Assembly: GCA_024280115.1 (NCBI GenBank)
Contig: JAJRQT010000087.1
Location: 1 to 64,000, forward strand
From: Bacteroidota bacterium
GTDB lineage: Bacteria; Bacteroidota; Bacteroidia; Cytophagales; Cyclobacteriaceae
Length of the DNA stretch: 64,000 nucleotides
Direction of reading: 5' to 3'
This document shows, one piece after another, positions 23,075 to 33,089 of this stretch (positions are counted from its first letter, which is position 1; each line of letters begins with the position of its first letter). The notes beneath the pieces were generated by a model, which was given only the letters and a program-made list of their open reading frames with translations, did no database searches and was not told where the DNA came from. The translations under genes were made by a program, and so were the position numbers.

Positions 23075-23627
23075 CAGCTTCTAAATAATCATTTAATATT
23101 TTTCTCATTTTCACCTTAGCCTTTGACAAATTCGATTTACTTGTTCCCGGACTTATAGAAAGCATTTCACCTATTTCTTCATGCGTATAACCCTCTATTA
23201 CATGCAGATTAAATACGGCTTGATATTGAGGAGACAATTGTTGTATCATCTCAACAACTTCTTTATGTCCAATATCTGAGCTTATGCTTTCATTGCTTCC
23301 GATATTATAAGCCTCCTCAATATTCAATTCCTTAAATCTTCCAACTTTCTTTTTAGTTGCATTGATTGATTCATTAATTAATATTCTCCTAAACCAGGCT
23401 TTAAACGGGTAGGAAATATCAAATTTTTTAATGTTGGAAAATACTTTCATAAACGCATCATTTAGTACCTCAACAGCCTCTTCCCTGTTACTTACATATC
23501 GAATGCAAATGCTCATGGCATAGCCATAAAAATCCTGATAGAGAAGTTTTTGTGCCTCCCTATTCTTTTTCCTACACCCTTTAATTAATTGTAAAAGGTA
23601 ATCGTCATCCGGTGGTTTTGTAGTCAT
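23052..23627 (-). CDS. ECF-type RNA polymerase sigma factor
   Basis: This 191-residue sigma-70 family protein has region 2 at about residues 25-95 (YQDFYGYAMSICIRYVSNRE, FMKVFSNIKKFD) and region 4 at about 125-185 (LSPQYQAVFNLHVIEGYTHE, EIGEMLSISPGTSKSNLSKA). The frame extends to a TTG, but the ATG at 23627 is the better start. No regions 1 or 3 are present, as expected for ECF. It leads the operon for the TM-barrel, CHRD and probably the downstream cytochrome/YceI/DUF5777 genes, which suggests an envelope or redox stress signal turns these on. Confidence 0.9.
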   Translation of the reverse strand: MTTKPPDDDYLLQLIKGCRKKNREAQKLLYQDFYGYAMSICIRYVSNREEAVEVLNDAFMKVFSNIKKFDISYPFKAWFRRILINESINATKKKVGRFKELNIEEAYNIGSNESISSDIGHKEVVEMIQQLSPQYQAVFNLHVIEGYTHEEIGEMLSISPGTSKSNLSKAKVKMRKILNDYLEADERIRRG

Positions 23628-24103
23628 CTTTAAAGCCAATACAAGTGGTAGTTATAAAGGGTTGCCTTGGCTTACCATTTTTTTGTCTTTATTGCCATTT
23701 CAATGGGAAAAACTATTTTTCATTTTCTCAAAAAACCTACCTGCAATGCGACAATGATACAATGCTTGAATGCTTGAATAATACAATTCGTAAACTATTG
23801 ATAATATGTAATTTATGACCGAGAATTATTTAATTCTCGCATTGAGGCATTCAATACTTCTCGCATTTATAAATTAGTTGAATAATCCAATGTTGTCATT
23901 ACCCATTAAGTGAGTGGAAGAACTATTTTTTTTATATGTGCATGACTCAAATTTAAGTTACTGTTGTAGAGAAATGAAAAATGGTGTTATTTTCCCATGA
24001 ATAAAAATGCCGAAATATCATTACTTACCCCTGTATATCATTGTATCCTCACAATTTTGAAAGTATTTTCGTTTTTATAAAAAAAACTAACAGACTCCAT
24101 ATC
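23628..24103. other. Divergent intergenic region with inverted AATG arrays
   Basis: No gene is seen between the ECF and GH3 starts. Left arm 23743-23790 is six 8-mers (GCAATGCG, ACAATGAT, ACAATGCT, TGAATGCT, TGAATAAT, ACAATTCG). Right arm about 23820-23867 is an imperfect inverted copy and contains the palindrome CGAGAATTA-TT-TAATTCTCG (23820-23839). Promoters for both flanking genes must also lie here, but I could not assign them. Confidence 0.55.
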
Positions 24104-26695
24104 ATGAAAAAACTGCTATTATTTTTATCGATAGTTATTCTGATTAATTTTTCTTGCTCAGAAGGTGATAAGTTCAAATATGAATTTCCTTTTCTAAACC
24201 AGGATTTATCCGTTGATAATAGGGTCGATGACCTTATTGGTCGTATGACTATTGAGGAAAAAATCTCTCAGATGATCAATGCCGCTCCAGCCATAGACCG
24301 GCTGCACATTCCTGAATACGATTGGTGGAATGAAGCTTTACACGGTGTCGCCAGAGCAGGACAAGCGACTGTTTTCCCACAGGCAATCGGGCTGGCAGCC
24401 ACGTTTGACGAAAAACTTATGTTGAAAGTTGCCACCGCAATTTCTGATGAAGGACGGGCTAAACATCATTATTTTGTTAAAAATGGAAACCGGGATATTT
24501 ATACAGGCCTTACTTTCTGGTCGCCCAATATCAATATATTTCGCGATCCACGCTGGGGAAGAGGTCAGGAAACCTATGGTGAGGATCCATTTTTGACCGG
24601 GAGAATGGCGGTTAATTTTGTAAATGGGCTGCAGGGGAATGATCCAAAATATTTAAAAACCGTAGCCACTATTAAACATTATGCTGTCCATAGCGGGCCA
24701 GAGTTTTCACGGCATCGGGATAATTTCGATGTCAGCAATAAAGATTTAATGGAGACCTATCTCGCAGCTTTTGAAATGACAGTGAAGGAAACCAAGGTGA
24801 AATCAGTGATGTGTGCATACAACAGGTTTCGCGACAAACCCTGTTGCGGTAGTGATCTATTGCTCCAACAATTGTTACGGGATCGATTTGGGTTCGATGG
24901 TTATATAGTTTCGGATTGTGGAGCTATTAATGATTTCTATGAGAAAACAGCACATAACTATGTAGAAACGAAAGCGGAAGCTGCAGGTGATGGTGTAAGA
25001 GCGGGAACTGATATCGAGTGCGGAAGAGTTTATGCTGCACTTATGGAGGCCCTTGAAAAAGGATTGGTAAGCAACGAAGAAATTGACAGATCGCTTAAAA
25101 GGTTATTCAAAACCCGGTTTGAATTGGGTATGTTCGATCCGGATTCAATGGTGAAATACACCTCCATTCCATATGAAGTGGTAGGATCCAAAGAACATCT
25201 TAAACTTACCCTGGAGACCGCAAAACAATCATTGGTGCTTCTGAAAAACGATGGAATTCTACCTTTGAAAAAGAACAAAAAAATTGCAGTAATCGGGCCC
25301 AATTCCAACAACCAAAGTGTGCTGCTAGGCAATTATTTCGGACAGCCGATACATCCCGTAACCGTACTTGAAGGCATTAGAGAAAGTATTTCCGCAGAAA
25401 ATGTAAAATATGCCGAGGGCTGCCCTATCGTTCCGGGTATGTACGCCAATCATATTCCTGTACCTTCATCACTGTTTTTCCATGAAGAAAATGGTGAGCA
25501 AAAACCCGGATTAGTTGCCAGTTATTTTGATAACAATAACCTGGAAGGCGAGCCTTCACTAAAAGAGACTGAAGCAAATATTGATAAGATCTATGAGGTT
25601 TCTCCAATCGATCAAACTATTGGCGGTGAGTTTTCTGTAAAGTGGGAAGGGATTCTAATTCCCAATCAAACCGGCAAATATGATTTTGATGGTGTTAGCT
25701 TAAAAATCGATGGAGAAAACCCACCAGAAGAAGGCATCACATTACAAAAAGGAAAAAGTTATACGATAGAAGCCAGCACATCTTTCAAAAAAGCTTGGTA
25801 TGCCAATGTCATCCGTCCAACAGCGAGACTGGCATGGACAAGAGTGGATATTGATCTGGAAAAGGAAGCACTGAATGTTGCAAAATCATCGGACATCATC
25901 ATTTTCTGTGGGGGAATTTCCTCAAATCTTGAGGGAGAAGAGATGCCGATTGAAGTAGATGGATTTTCACATGGCGACAGAACAAGCATCAAATTGCCTT
26001 CAATCCAAAAGGCATTGTTGAAAAAACTGAAAGCTACAGGAAAACCAATTGTTTACGTCAATTTTAGCGGTAGTGCAATCGCACTTAACTGGGAAGAAAA
26101 TAACGTCTCCGCCATTGTACAGGCCTTTTACCCAGGAGAGGCCGCAGGAACAGTCATCGCAGAGTTGTTGTTTGGGGATTACAGTCCTTCGGGTAAACTT
26201 CCGGTTACATTTTATAAATCCGTAAAAGATCTGCCGGATTTTTCCGATTACAACATGACCAACCGTACTTATAAATTTTATGAAGGAAGCCCTCTTTATC
26301 CTTTCGGCTATGGTTTGAGTTATTCCAATTTTGAATTTGATAATCTTCAGGTTCCGGAATCTGTTAAAATCGGTGGTGATGTGAATATTAAGGTCGATAT
26401 ATCCAACACAGGAGACTTTGATGGGATGGAAACAGTGCAGGCATACATCACTCTTCCTTCCGGTGCAAAAGATGCCTCGATTAGGTCACTTAAAGGATTG
26501 AAAAAAGTTGTTCTGAAAAAAGGCGAAAAGAAAACCGTTGAGATCTCATTGAAAGCTGATGATTTTAAAAATTTTAGTGATGATGGTGAGTTGGAAGGCG
26601 TTACTGGAAAAGCTATGATCAGTGTTGGTAATGGTCAGCCTCTGGAGCATAAAGGCATTAATTATGTAGAAAAGGAAATTAGTTTAACGCTGTAA
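24104..26695 (+). CDS. GH3 glycosidase lipoprotein with inserted PA14 domain
   Basis: This 863-residue exported GH3 enzyme (beta-glucosidase/beta-xylosidase type) has a lipoprotein signal (IVILINFSC). The ATG at 24104 starts that signal; the longer frame adds 21 unlikely residues. The N-terminal barrel has LHGVARAGQATVFPQAIGLA and the nucleophile Asp271 in IVSDCGAI. The alpha/beta sandwich follows (VIGPNSNNQSVLLGNYFGQP), interrupted by a PA14-like insert at about residues 445-575. It ends with a fibronectin III-like domain. Such insert-bearing GH3s act on oligosaccharides from beta-glucans or xylans. It is followed 128 bp later by an M20 amidohydrolase. Confidence 0.9.
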   Translation: MKKLLLFLSIVILINFSCSEGDKFKYEFPFLNQDLSVDNRVDDLIGRMTIEEKISQMINAAPAIDRLHIPEYDWWNEALHGVARAGQATVFPQAIGLAATFDEKLMLKVATAISDEGRAKHHYFVKNGNRDIYTGLTFWSPNINIFRDPRWGRGQETYGEDPFLTGRMAVNFVNGLQGNDPKYLKTVATIKHYAVHSGPEFSRHRDNFDVSNKDLMETYLAAFEMTVKETKVKSVMCAYNRFRDKPCCGSDLLLQQLLRDRFGFDGYIVSDCGAINDFYEKTAHNYVETKAEAAGDGVRAGTDIECGRVYAALMEALEKGLVSNEEIDRSLKRLFKTRFELGMFDPDSMVKYTSIPYEVVGSKEHLKLTLETAKQSLVLLKNDGILPLKKNKKIAVIGPNSNNQSVLLGNYFGQPIHPVTVLEGIRESISAENVKYAEGCPIVPGMYANHIPVPSSLFFHEENGEQKPGLVASYFDNNNLEGEPSLKETEANIDKIYEVSPIDQTIGGEFSVKWEGILIPNQTGKYDFDGVSLKIDGENPPEEGITLQKGKSYTIEASTSFKKAWYANVIRPTARLAWTRVDIDLEKEALNVAKSSDIIIFCGGISSNLEGEEMPIEVDGFSHGDRTSIKLPSIQKALLKKLKATGKPIVYVNFSGSAIALNWEENNVSAIVQAFYPGEAAGTVIAELLFGDYSPSGKLPVTFYKSVKDLPDFSDYNMTNRTYKFYEGSPLYPFGYGLSYSNFEFDNLQVPESVKIGGDVNIKVDISNTGDFDGMETVQAYITLPSGAKDASIRSLKGLKKVVLKKGEKKTVEISLKADDFKNFSDDGELEGVTGKAMISVGNGQPLEHKGINYVEKEISLTL

Positions 26696-26823
26696 TTAAA
26701 TCAAAAATTAGTTGCCAATAGAAATGTTCTCTTTGGACGGAATATTTATATGAGAATTTTCATAGCAGCATTTTCAATTTAGTTATATTGTAACAATTAC
26801 ATTAAATCATCATTTGACTGACA

Positions 26824-28278
26824 ATGAAAATTAACCAATTAAAAATCGCCTTATTACTTATTATATTCTTCATCAATCAGAGCCTCTGCACTGGTCAAAA
26901 ACTTCCAAAACTAAAGCAAGCCGGACTTGAAGAAGTTGAAAATCTTTCCCCTCAAATCAATGAGCTATGCCAGACCTTATGGGATTATTCTGAAACCGCG
27001 TTGTTAGAAACAAAATCCACCCAGCTGCTTATTGAGGTATTGGAAAAAGAAGGATTTTCTATTGAAAAAAACGTTGCCGGAATGCCTACGGCCTTTGTGG
27101 CAACCTTTGGGAGTGGAGCGCCAGTTATTGGGATTTTAGCTGAATATGATGCGCTCCCGGGAGTAGGAAATGACAAAGTACCTTTTCGCAAAGCCAGGGA
27201 AGACGGACTAAAAAGTGGCCAGGGCTGTGGTCATAATCTGTTTGGATCTGCCTGTGTAAACGCCGCCATTGCACTAAAGCGGACAATGATAAAACAAAAA
27301 ATTCAAGGGACACTAAAACTATTCGGAACACCGGCAGAAGAAACTGTCGTGGGGAAAGTTTATATGGCAAGAGATGGTGTATTCGATGGTCTGGATGCTG
27401 TTCTGGAGTGGCACCCTTCTGATGAAACGAAGGCAGGATATGGGAAATCGTTAGCTATGAACAACTTTCAGGTTGAGTTTTTTGGCCAGGCAGCTCATGG
27501 CGCCGCTGATCCCTGGAATGGCAGAAGCGCTTTGGATGCTGTAGAGTTGATGAATTATGGCGTAAATCTCATGAGAGAGCATATTTATCCAACTACCAGG
27601 ATTCACTATGTAATTCCTAACGGAGGCGAAGCTCCCAATGTGGTGCCTGAATATGCAAAAGTTTGGTATTTCGTAAGGGATACTTCCAGAGCTAATGTGG
27701 AAAACTTTTACGATAGAATATTGAAAATAGCAGAAGGTGCAGCTATGGGTACAGCGACAACCTATAAAACTACGCTCATCACCGGTGTTCATGAATACAA
27801 CCTGAATGAACCATTGATCTTCGCCGTGGATAAAAATCTTAAATTAGTCGGCCCACCGGAATTTACTGAAGAAGAACAAAAATGGGCAAAAGAATTACAA
27901 AGAAATACAGAAAAGAAAGAAAAAGGATTTCTCACAGATATTAAAAATATCCCGGCTGACTGGAAAAATAAATTACCGGATGGTGGTTCTACTGATGTGG
28001 CAGAAGTGAGCTTTATTACTCCAACTGTTGGATTTCGTGTTGCCACCGCTCCATATGATGTACCATGGCATAGCTGGGCAACATCAGCAAGTCACGGAAC
28101 TAAAGCTGCTTTCAAAGGGGCAGTAGTTGCGACAAAGGTGCTTACACTTACAGCTTTAGATCTTTTCACGGACGAATCGTTGAGAACAGAAGCAAAGAAT
28201 TATTTTATAAAAAGCACGGAAGGAAAACCATATAATTCGCCATTGCCTGAGGGGCAGAAAGTGATGCTACCGCAATAA
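26824..28278 (+). CDS. Secreted M20-family amidohydrolase (AbgB-like)
   Basis: This 484-residue periplasmic metallohydrolase has a signal peptide (LKIALLLIIFFINQSLCTG). It shows M20D motifs in order: GILAEYDALPG (metal Asp), GCGHNLFGSA (His), GTPAEETVVGK (catalytic Glu pair) and the lid-domain segment GQAAHGAADPWNGRSALDA. The C-terminal DVPWHSWATSASHGTKAA carries a further conserved His. Homology is strongest in pattern to aminobenzoyl-glutamate utilisation protein B, which cleaves amide bonds of acyl- or p-aminobenzoyl-amino acids. The natural substrate is unknown. No operon partner beyond the upstream GH3 is evident. Confidence 0.85.
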   Translation: MKINQLKIALLLIIFFINQSLCTGQKLPKLKQAGLEEVENLSPQINELCQTLWDYSETALLETKSTQLLIEVLEKEGFSIEKNVAGMPTAFVATFGSGAPVIGILAEYDALPGVGNDKVPFRKAREDGLKSGQGCGHNLFGSACVNAAIALKRTMIKQKIQGTLKLFGTPAEETVVGKVYMARDGVFDGLDAVLEWHPSDETKAGYGKSLAMNNFQVEFFGQAAHGAADPWNGRSALDAVELMNYGVNLMREHIYPTTRIHYVIPNGGEAPNVVPEYAKVWYFVRDTSRANVENFYDRILKIAEGAAMGTATTYKTTLITGVHEYNLNEPLIFAVDKNLKLVGPPEFTEEEQKWAKELQRNTEKKEKGFLTDIKNIPADWKNKLPDGGSTDVAEVSFITPTVGFRVATAPYDVPWHSWATSASHGTKAAFKGAVVATKVLTLTALDLFTDESLRTEAKNYFIKSTEGKPYNSPLPEGQKVMLPQ

Positions 28279-28376
28279 TGAGAGTTTGTTTCAACAACAA
28301 CTGCTGGGTGTAGAATTTTCCTACTCCTTCGTATCGTAGCGCATTATTTATCAGATTTTGCAATACGGATTTAAAA

Positions 28377-28432
28377 ATGTAGATCAAGAAATATTTGGGT
28401 GTAGATGCAATTACACCCAGACAAATCTACAT
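28377..28432. terminator. Two-tier hairpin between convergent genes
   Basis: ATGTAGAT (28377-28384) pairs with ATCTACAT (28425-28432), and inside it TGGGTGTA (28396-28403) pairs with TACACCCA (28412-28419). It lies between the convergent M20 and GH5 genes, so a bidirectional terminator or a palindromic repeat are both possible. No strong T-run is present. Confidence 0.4.
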
Positions 28433-28448
28433 CCATATCTCGGCTGGC

Positions 28449-30371
28449 TCAGTATCTGATTATTTTTTCTGTAAAAACTCTATTTTGAGCATAGACCTTC
28501 ATCAGTAAACACTTTTGTGCTATGTTGCTCAGATCTATTTCCAATTCATTCTCTGAATTCAGGTGTTTACCAACCATCAACTCAACCCCCATAAGATTAT
28601 AAATTTTTACATCCTTGTTTTCAATTTTATAATCATCGTCTTCAAGTCTGATTTTAATCAGATCTTTGGCAGGATTAGGATAAACAAGTATCGATGAACT
28701 AAGCATATTATCATCAATACCGGTAACAGGCAAAACATTGGTGACTTTAATATCATCAAACCAAAGATTCTTGCTATACTGATTCCCATATTCCAGCGAA
28801 ATTTCAAACCGGTCAACAGCTGACCAGTCATAAGCGCCTATAGGATCATACCATTGTCCATCCCATGCACCTTGCTCACTAAAATCTGATAATGGAATAC
28901 TCACTAAATGCCAGTAATTATCCCACTGTACAATACCTTCGTTCACTACAGACCTGATCCGCCATGGCAGATCATTGCCAATTCCCGTTTTAGAGTCCAC
29001 AAAACGAACGTCAAACCTGGTACCCGGCGCGTCTCCTTTTACCCAAAAAAGCAAAAAATATCCATTGTTTACCAATTTTGACAAATCCTTGTTTGGCTTA
29101 AAATCTAGACTAATGTGGTTGTATTGGTCTCCATCTGTCCAATGAATAGAAAAGTCCCCAAAAGCAGGGTCCTCTGATGAATAATAATCTACGATTCCTC
29201 CACCACCTGCTTCAAAGACATTGGATTCAATAAAATCGGAATATATCTTAAAAGGTATAGAGTCAGGTTTAATTACAAAATCTTTTTGGGGAGGAGCAAT
29301 TAATCCTAGTGATGTTGTCAATTCTGTATTTAGGTCATATTCAAACAGATCATTCGACCCTTCCTCAAACAAGCCAAATCCTCCGGTATAATCCCAAATA
29401 GTCCATGGAATACTTTTTTCTTCCAGGTATTTTCTCACCACTTCATACCAATAAACCCTATCGGAATTATCACTGTTTGGAATATAAACACCGAATTCTC
29501 CGCAAAAAACAGGCACATTCCTGGTTTCCTGAAAATCCACAACAATATCCAGCAGCTCTTTCACTTTAGCCTCGTTCCCATCAACTGGGTAACTATTAAA
29601 ATTGTATTCGACCCATGAATCTTTTAAAGACTCTGGCAAATCAGGCATTTTTGAGGCATCGTAAGGAAAAGGAACATCAGCTAATGGAACCATTGATGGA
29701 TTTACCCAGGAAGCCCCCTGATGTGTGAAAATAAACGGGTCATAAAAATGGAAAGTGTATAACAGGTTATTGTCAGTATAATTCGGTAAACCCGATAAAC
29801 TACGGTAGCTGTTCCAATTTGCTCCGCCAACAACAATCGTATGTCTTGTATCCTGTGCGCGGATAGCATCAATCACATTTTGCTGTATCTTATTCCAAAC
29901 GCTTTCTCCTATCCCGTGTGGTTCATTGAGCACCTCATACAAAATATAATCAGACCTGTCTTTGTAATGAGCTGCCATTTGAGACCAAACTTTTATCAAC
30001 ACAGATTCAATTGCGGGATCGGTATTTGCAGCGGGATTAAAAGTATGGTTATCCATAATTAAATGAATCTCAAGCTCTTCAGCCCAATTCACTGCCTCAT
30101 CTAAAAACTGTAAAAAAAGTGGTTCCAGGATATAATCGGGACTTCCAGAGGTCATAAAGTGTAGATTGATTGGCAACCGGATCACATCGCATCCAAGGCT
30201 TTTGATATTTAAAAAATCCTGCTTTGTGAATTTTGTAAATTGGATCTGTTTTGGACCGGCAGATTGAAACCAATTGGTGAGATTTACACCTTTTTGAAAA
30301 GGAACCTGAGCTTTAATGCCAGTAATCGAAAAAATTAAAAGAAACCCAATTTTAAGTAAACAAAATCTCAT
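28449..30371 (-). CDS. Secreted GH5 glycosidase with carbohydrate-binding region and T9SS sorting domain
   Basis: This 640-residue protein has a signal peptide (FCLLKIGFLLIFSITGIKAQ). A GH5 cellulase-type barrel covers about residues 25-330, with acid/base Glu150 in LNEPHG and nucleophile Glu292 in FCGEFG. A jelly-roll carbohydrate-binding-like region follows at about 365-540 (NHISLDFKPNKDL, RFEISLEYGNQYSKNLWFDD). The last 80 residues are a type A T9SS sorting domain (SILVYPNPAKDLIKI ... KVYAQNRVFTEKII). The ATG at 30371 begins the signal peptide. It should be exported to the surface or medium and attack a beta-glucan or mannan; the exact polymer is uncertain. Confidence 0.88.
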   Translation of the reverse strand: MRFCLLKIGFLLIFSITGIKAQVPFQKGVNLTNWFQSAGPKQIQFTKFTKQDFLNIKSLGCDVIRLPINLHFMTSGSPDYILEPLFLQFLDEAVNWAEELEIHLIMDNHTFNPAANTDPAIESVLIKVWSQMAAHYKDRSDYILYEVLNEPHGIGESVWNKIQQNVIDAIRAQDTRHTIVVGGANWNSYRSLSGLPNYTDNNLLYTFHFYDPFIFTHQGASWVNPSMVPLADVPFPYDASKMPDLPESLKDSWVEYNFNSYPVDGNEAKVKELLDIVVDFQETRNVPVFCGEFGVYIPNSDNSDRVYWYEVVRKYLEEKSIPWTIWDYTGGFGLFEEGSNDLFEYDLNTELTTSLGLIAPPQKDFVIKPDSIPFKIYSDFIESNVFEAGGGGIVDYYSSEDPAFGDFSIHWTDGDQYNHISLDFKPNKDLSKLVNNGYFLLFWVKGDAPGTRFDVRFVDSKTGIGNDLPWRIRSVVNEGIVQWDNYWHLVSIPLSDFSEQGAWDGQWYDPIGAYDWSAVDRFEISLEYGNQYSKNLWFDDIKVTNVLPVTGIDDNMLSSSILVYPNPAKDLIKIRLEDDDYKIENKDVKIYNLMGVELMVGKHLNSENELEIDLSNIAQKCLLMKVYAQNRVFTEKIIRY

Positions 30372-30484
30372 ATTAGAAAATTGAATGCTTTTACCCAAAG
30401 ATACAATCAAATTTTCATTTATAAGAATCCCTCTCTTCGGAATGACATACAGGGCATGTCGAAATAATGATACAGCAGAATTAA

Positions 30485-31543
30485 CTAAATATTCTCAGCC
30501 AGCCAGGTGCCAACTTCGGAAGTTTTATATGCTTGCCCATCTGTAATATCTTCAGTAACGATTCCGGCTTCCATTGATTTATCAACAACATCTCTAATTG
30601 CACGGGCTTCCTCTGTAAGATCCAAAGAAACTTCAAGGAGCATAGCGGCAGATAGTACGGTCGCGATGGGGTTTGCAATGTCTTTTCCAGTAGCCTGGGG
30701 ATAGGAACCATGAATCGGTTCAAAAACGGAAGTATGAATACCAACAGATGCAGAAGGTAATAATCCGAGTGATCCGGTAATTACACTGGCCTCATCAGAC
30801 AGGATGTCGCCAAACATATTTTCGGTAACCATCACATCAAATTTCTTTGGCCACTGGATGATTTGCATCGCTGCATTATCTACAAACATATAATCCACTT
30901 CTATATCTTTATAATCAGGCACCATATCCTGAACTGTTTCCCTCCAAAGCCGGGAAGTTGCCAGTATATTTGCCTTATCAACAACTGTCAGTCTTTTATC
31001 TCTTTTAGCAGCATATTCAAAACCTAGTTTGGTTATTCGCTGTATTTCTTCCCTTGTATATGTACAAGTATCATAAGCTTTGTTCTGATCTTCTGTTCTG
31101 CCTCTCGGTTCTCCAAAATATATACCTCCTGTCAATTCGCGAATTACCACAAAATCGGCTCCTTCTACCAAATCCTGTCTTAATGGAGATTTGTGGATTA
31201 ATGATTTAAATGTCGATACGGGACGGATATTGGCATATAATCCAAGTTTTTTCCGCATTGCCAACAGGCCCTGTTCAGGTCTTACGGTAGCCTTTGGGTC
31301 ATTGTCATATTTAGGATCTCCGATGGCTCCAAACAGCACAGCGTCTGAGTCCATACAAAGTTTGAAGGTCTCTTCCGGAAAGGGATTTCCAGTTTCATCT
31401 ATCGCACAGGCGCCAACCAGGGCTTCTTTAAATTCAAATGTATGATTAAACTTTTTGCCAACGGCTTTCAATACTTTGACTGCCTGTTCTACAATTTCGG
31501 GCCCAATTCCGTCTCCTGGTAATAAAGCAATATTATAATTCAT
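30485..31543 (-). CDS. leuB: 3-isopropylmalate dehydrogenase
   Basis: This 352-residue NAD-dependent enzyme oxidises and decarboxylates 3-isopropylmalate to 2-ketoisocaproate in leucine biosynthesis. The family start [19 protein letters not shown], the substrate-binding [13 protein letters not shown], the metal-binding [17 protein letters not shown] and the NAD-binding [18 protein letters not shown] are all present, and the length is standard. It is the last gene of the leuC-D-A-B operon, 3 bp after leuA. Confidence 0.96.
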   Translation of the reverse strand: MNYNIALLPGDGIGPEIVEQAVKVLKAVGKKFNHTFEFKEALVGACAIDETGNPFPEETFKLCMDSDAVLFGAIGDPKYDNDPKATVRPEQGLLAMRKKLGLYANIRPVSTFKSLIHKSPLRQDLVEGADFVVIRELTGGIYFGEPRGRTEDQNKAYDTCTYTREEIQRITKLGFEYAAKRDKRLTVVDKANILATSRLWRETVQDMVPDYKDIEVDYMFVDNAAMQIIQWPKKFDVMVTENMFGDILSDEASVITGSLGLLPSASVGIHTSVFEPIHGSYPQATGKDIANPIATVLSAAMLLEVSLDLTEEARAIRDVVDKSMEAGIVTEDITDGQAYKTSEVGTWLAENI

Positions 31544-31546
31544 GAA

Positions 31547-33076
31547 TTATTCCTTATGATTATTAAAAGTTTCCATAATGTTCAGCATCCTGATGGTTCC
31601 TTTGATTGCAGCAATGGTCTGATCGGAATCCAGTCCTCTTGTTTTAAAGGTTTTTCCCTCAAAATCCCACGTGATCGAACATTCCACAAGAGCATCTGTT
31701 CTTCCTCCCGGAGGAATCGATATTAAATAGTCTTTCAGAATAGGACGCGATTTTTCAAGTCGTTTATAAATCCTCCATAGTGCAATCATAAACGCATCGT
31801 ACTGACCATCTCCGGAAGCGGTCTCTTCATAAATTTTACGATTGATTTCGATGCGAAGCGTTGCCATGGATCTTAATCCTTCCGCCACTGAAAGTGAATA
31901 ATTTATGATTTTAATCTTCTCCACAATTCTCTCACTTCTCAGGACATCAGAAATGATATAGGGCAAATCTTCCTTGGTTACGGTTTCTTTTTTATCTCCA
32001 AGCTCTATGACCCTCTCAGTAATTTTTTTCATTTCATCCTTATCCAGCTCAATGCCCAAACCTTCCAGATTTTTGATGATGCTGGCCTTCCCCGACATTT
32101 TACCCAACGCATATTGACGTTTTCTCCCAAAACGTTCCGGAAGTAGATCATTGTAATAAAGATTATCTTTTTGATCCCCATCTGCGTGAATACCGCTTGT
32201 CTGCGTAAAAACATTCTCACCTATCAACGGCTTATTAGGCGGAATTCGAACACCGGAAAATGATTCAATAAATTTGCTGACCTTGTATAATTTTTGCTCA
32301 TTCACAGACATCTCATATTTGAAATGATCTTTGACAATTCCTATCACACTTGACAATGGAACATTTCCCGCTCTCTCTCCAAGACCATTCAGGGTTGTGT
32401 GAATTCCCGTAATCCCGGCTTTGATTGCCGAAAAGACATTTGCCGTTGCAAGATCATAATCGTTATGTGCATGAAAATCGAAATTGAGATTTGGAAATCT
32501 TTCTCTCATATCAAGACAAAAATCATATGTTTCCATATGGTTAAGGATGCCTAAAGTATCTGGAAGCATGAATCTGTCAATACTGGTATGTTGCAGGCTG
32601 TCAAGCATCTGATACAAATATTCCGGGGAATTGCGCATTCCATTGGACCAATCTTCAAAATAGATATTTGTCCTTATCTCCATTTCATCGGCAGTTTTTA
32701 CAAGCGCTTTTATGTCTTCAATATGCTGCTGCGGAGTTTTTCTTAGTTGCTGCTGACAATGTTTTAATGATCCTTTGGTAAGTAAATTGATCACTTTACC
32801 CCCAGCCCTCTTTATCCAGTTGAGCGATTCATTTCCATCAACAAAACCAAGCACCTCAATTCTATCAAGATAACCATTCTCTTTGGCCCAGCCAAATATG
32901 TTACTGGCGCCTTTAAACTCTCCTTCAGACACACGAGCAGAGGCTACTTCAATTCGATCTACACGAAGATCTTCCAGTAGCAATTTTGCCATATTAAGCT
33001 TCTCAGTCTCGGTAAATGATACTCCGGAAGTTTGCTCTCCATCCCGAAGTGTTGTGTCCATTATTGTTATTTTCAT
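31547..33076 (-). CDS. leuA: 2-isopropylmalate synthase (LeuA-type, with regulatory domain)
   Basis: This 509-residue enzyme should condense acetyl-CoA with 2-ketoisovalerate, the first committed step of leucine synthesis. The HMGL-like barrel opens with MDTTLRDGEQTSGVSF and contains the metal motif FDFHAHNDYDLATAN and the family signature GLGERAGNVPLSSVIG. A LeuA-type allosteric domain follows from about residue 360 to the end (VECSITWDFEGKTFKTRGLD). The ATG at 33076 is chosen to fit the family start. Citramalate synthases share this architecture, so cimA cannot be fully ruled out, but placement between leuD and leuB supports leuA. Confidence 0.85.
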   Translation of the reverse strand: MKITIMDTTLRDGEQTSGVSFTETEKLNMAKLLLEDLRVDRIEVASARVSEGEFKGASNIFGWAKENGYLDRIEVLGFVDGNESLNWIKRAGGKVINLLTKGSLKHCQQQLRKTPQQHIEDIKALVKTADEMEIRTNIYFEDWSNGMRNSPEYLYQMLDSLQHTSIDRFMLPDTLGILNHMETYDFCLDMRERFPNLNFDFHAHNDYDLATANVFSAIKAGITGIHTTLNGLGERAGNVPLSSVIGIVKDHFKYEMSVNEQKLYKVSKFIESFSGVRIPPNKPLIGENVFTQTSGIHADGDQKDNLYYNDLLPERFGRKRQYALGKMSGKASIIKNLEGLGIELDKDEMKKITERVIELGDKKETVTKEDLPYIISDVLRSERIVEKIKIINYSLSVAEGLRSMATLRIEINRKIYEETASGDGQYDAFMIALWRIYKRLEKSRPILKDYLISIPPGGRTDALVECSITWDFEGKTFKTRGLDSDQTIAAIKGTIRMLNIMETFNNHKE

Positions 33077-33089
33077 ATTGTGGTCTCTA

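Noticed and set aside
30419-30443. TCATTCCGAAG-type intergenic motif
   Set aside because: It resembles a short Bacteroidota intergenic repeat but occurs once here and has no clear structure, so it is not called.
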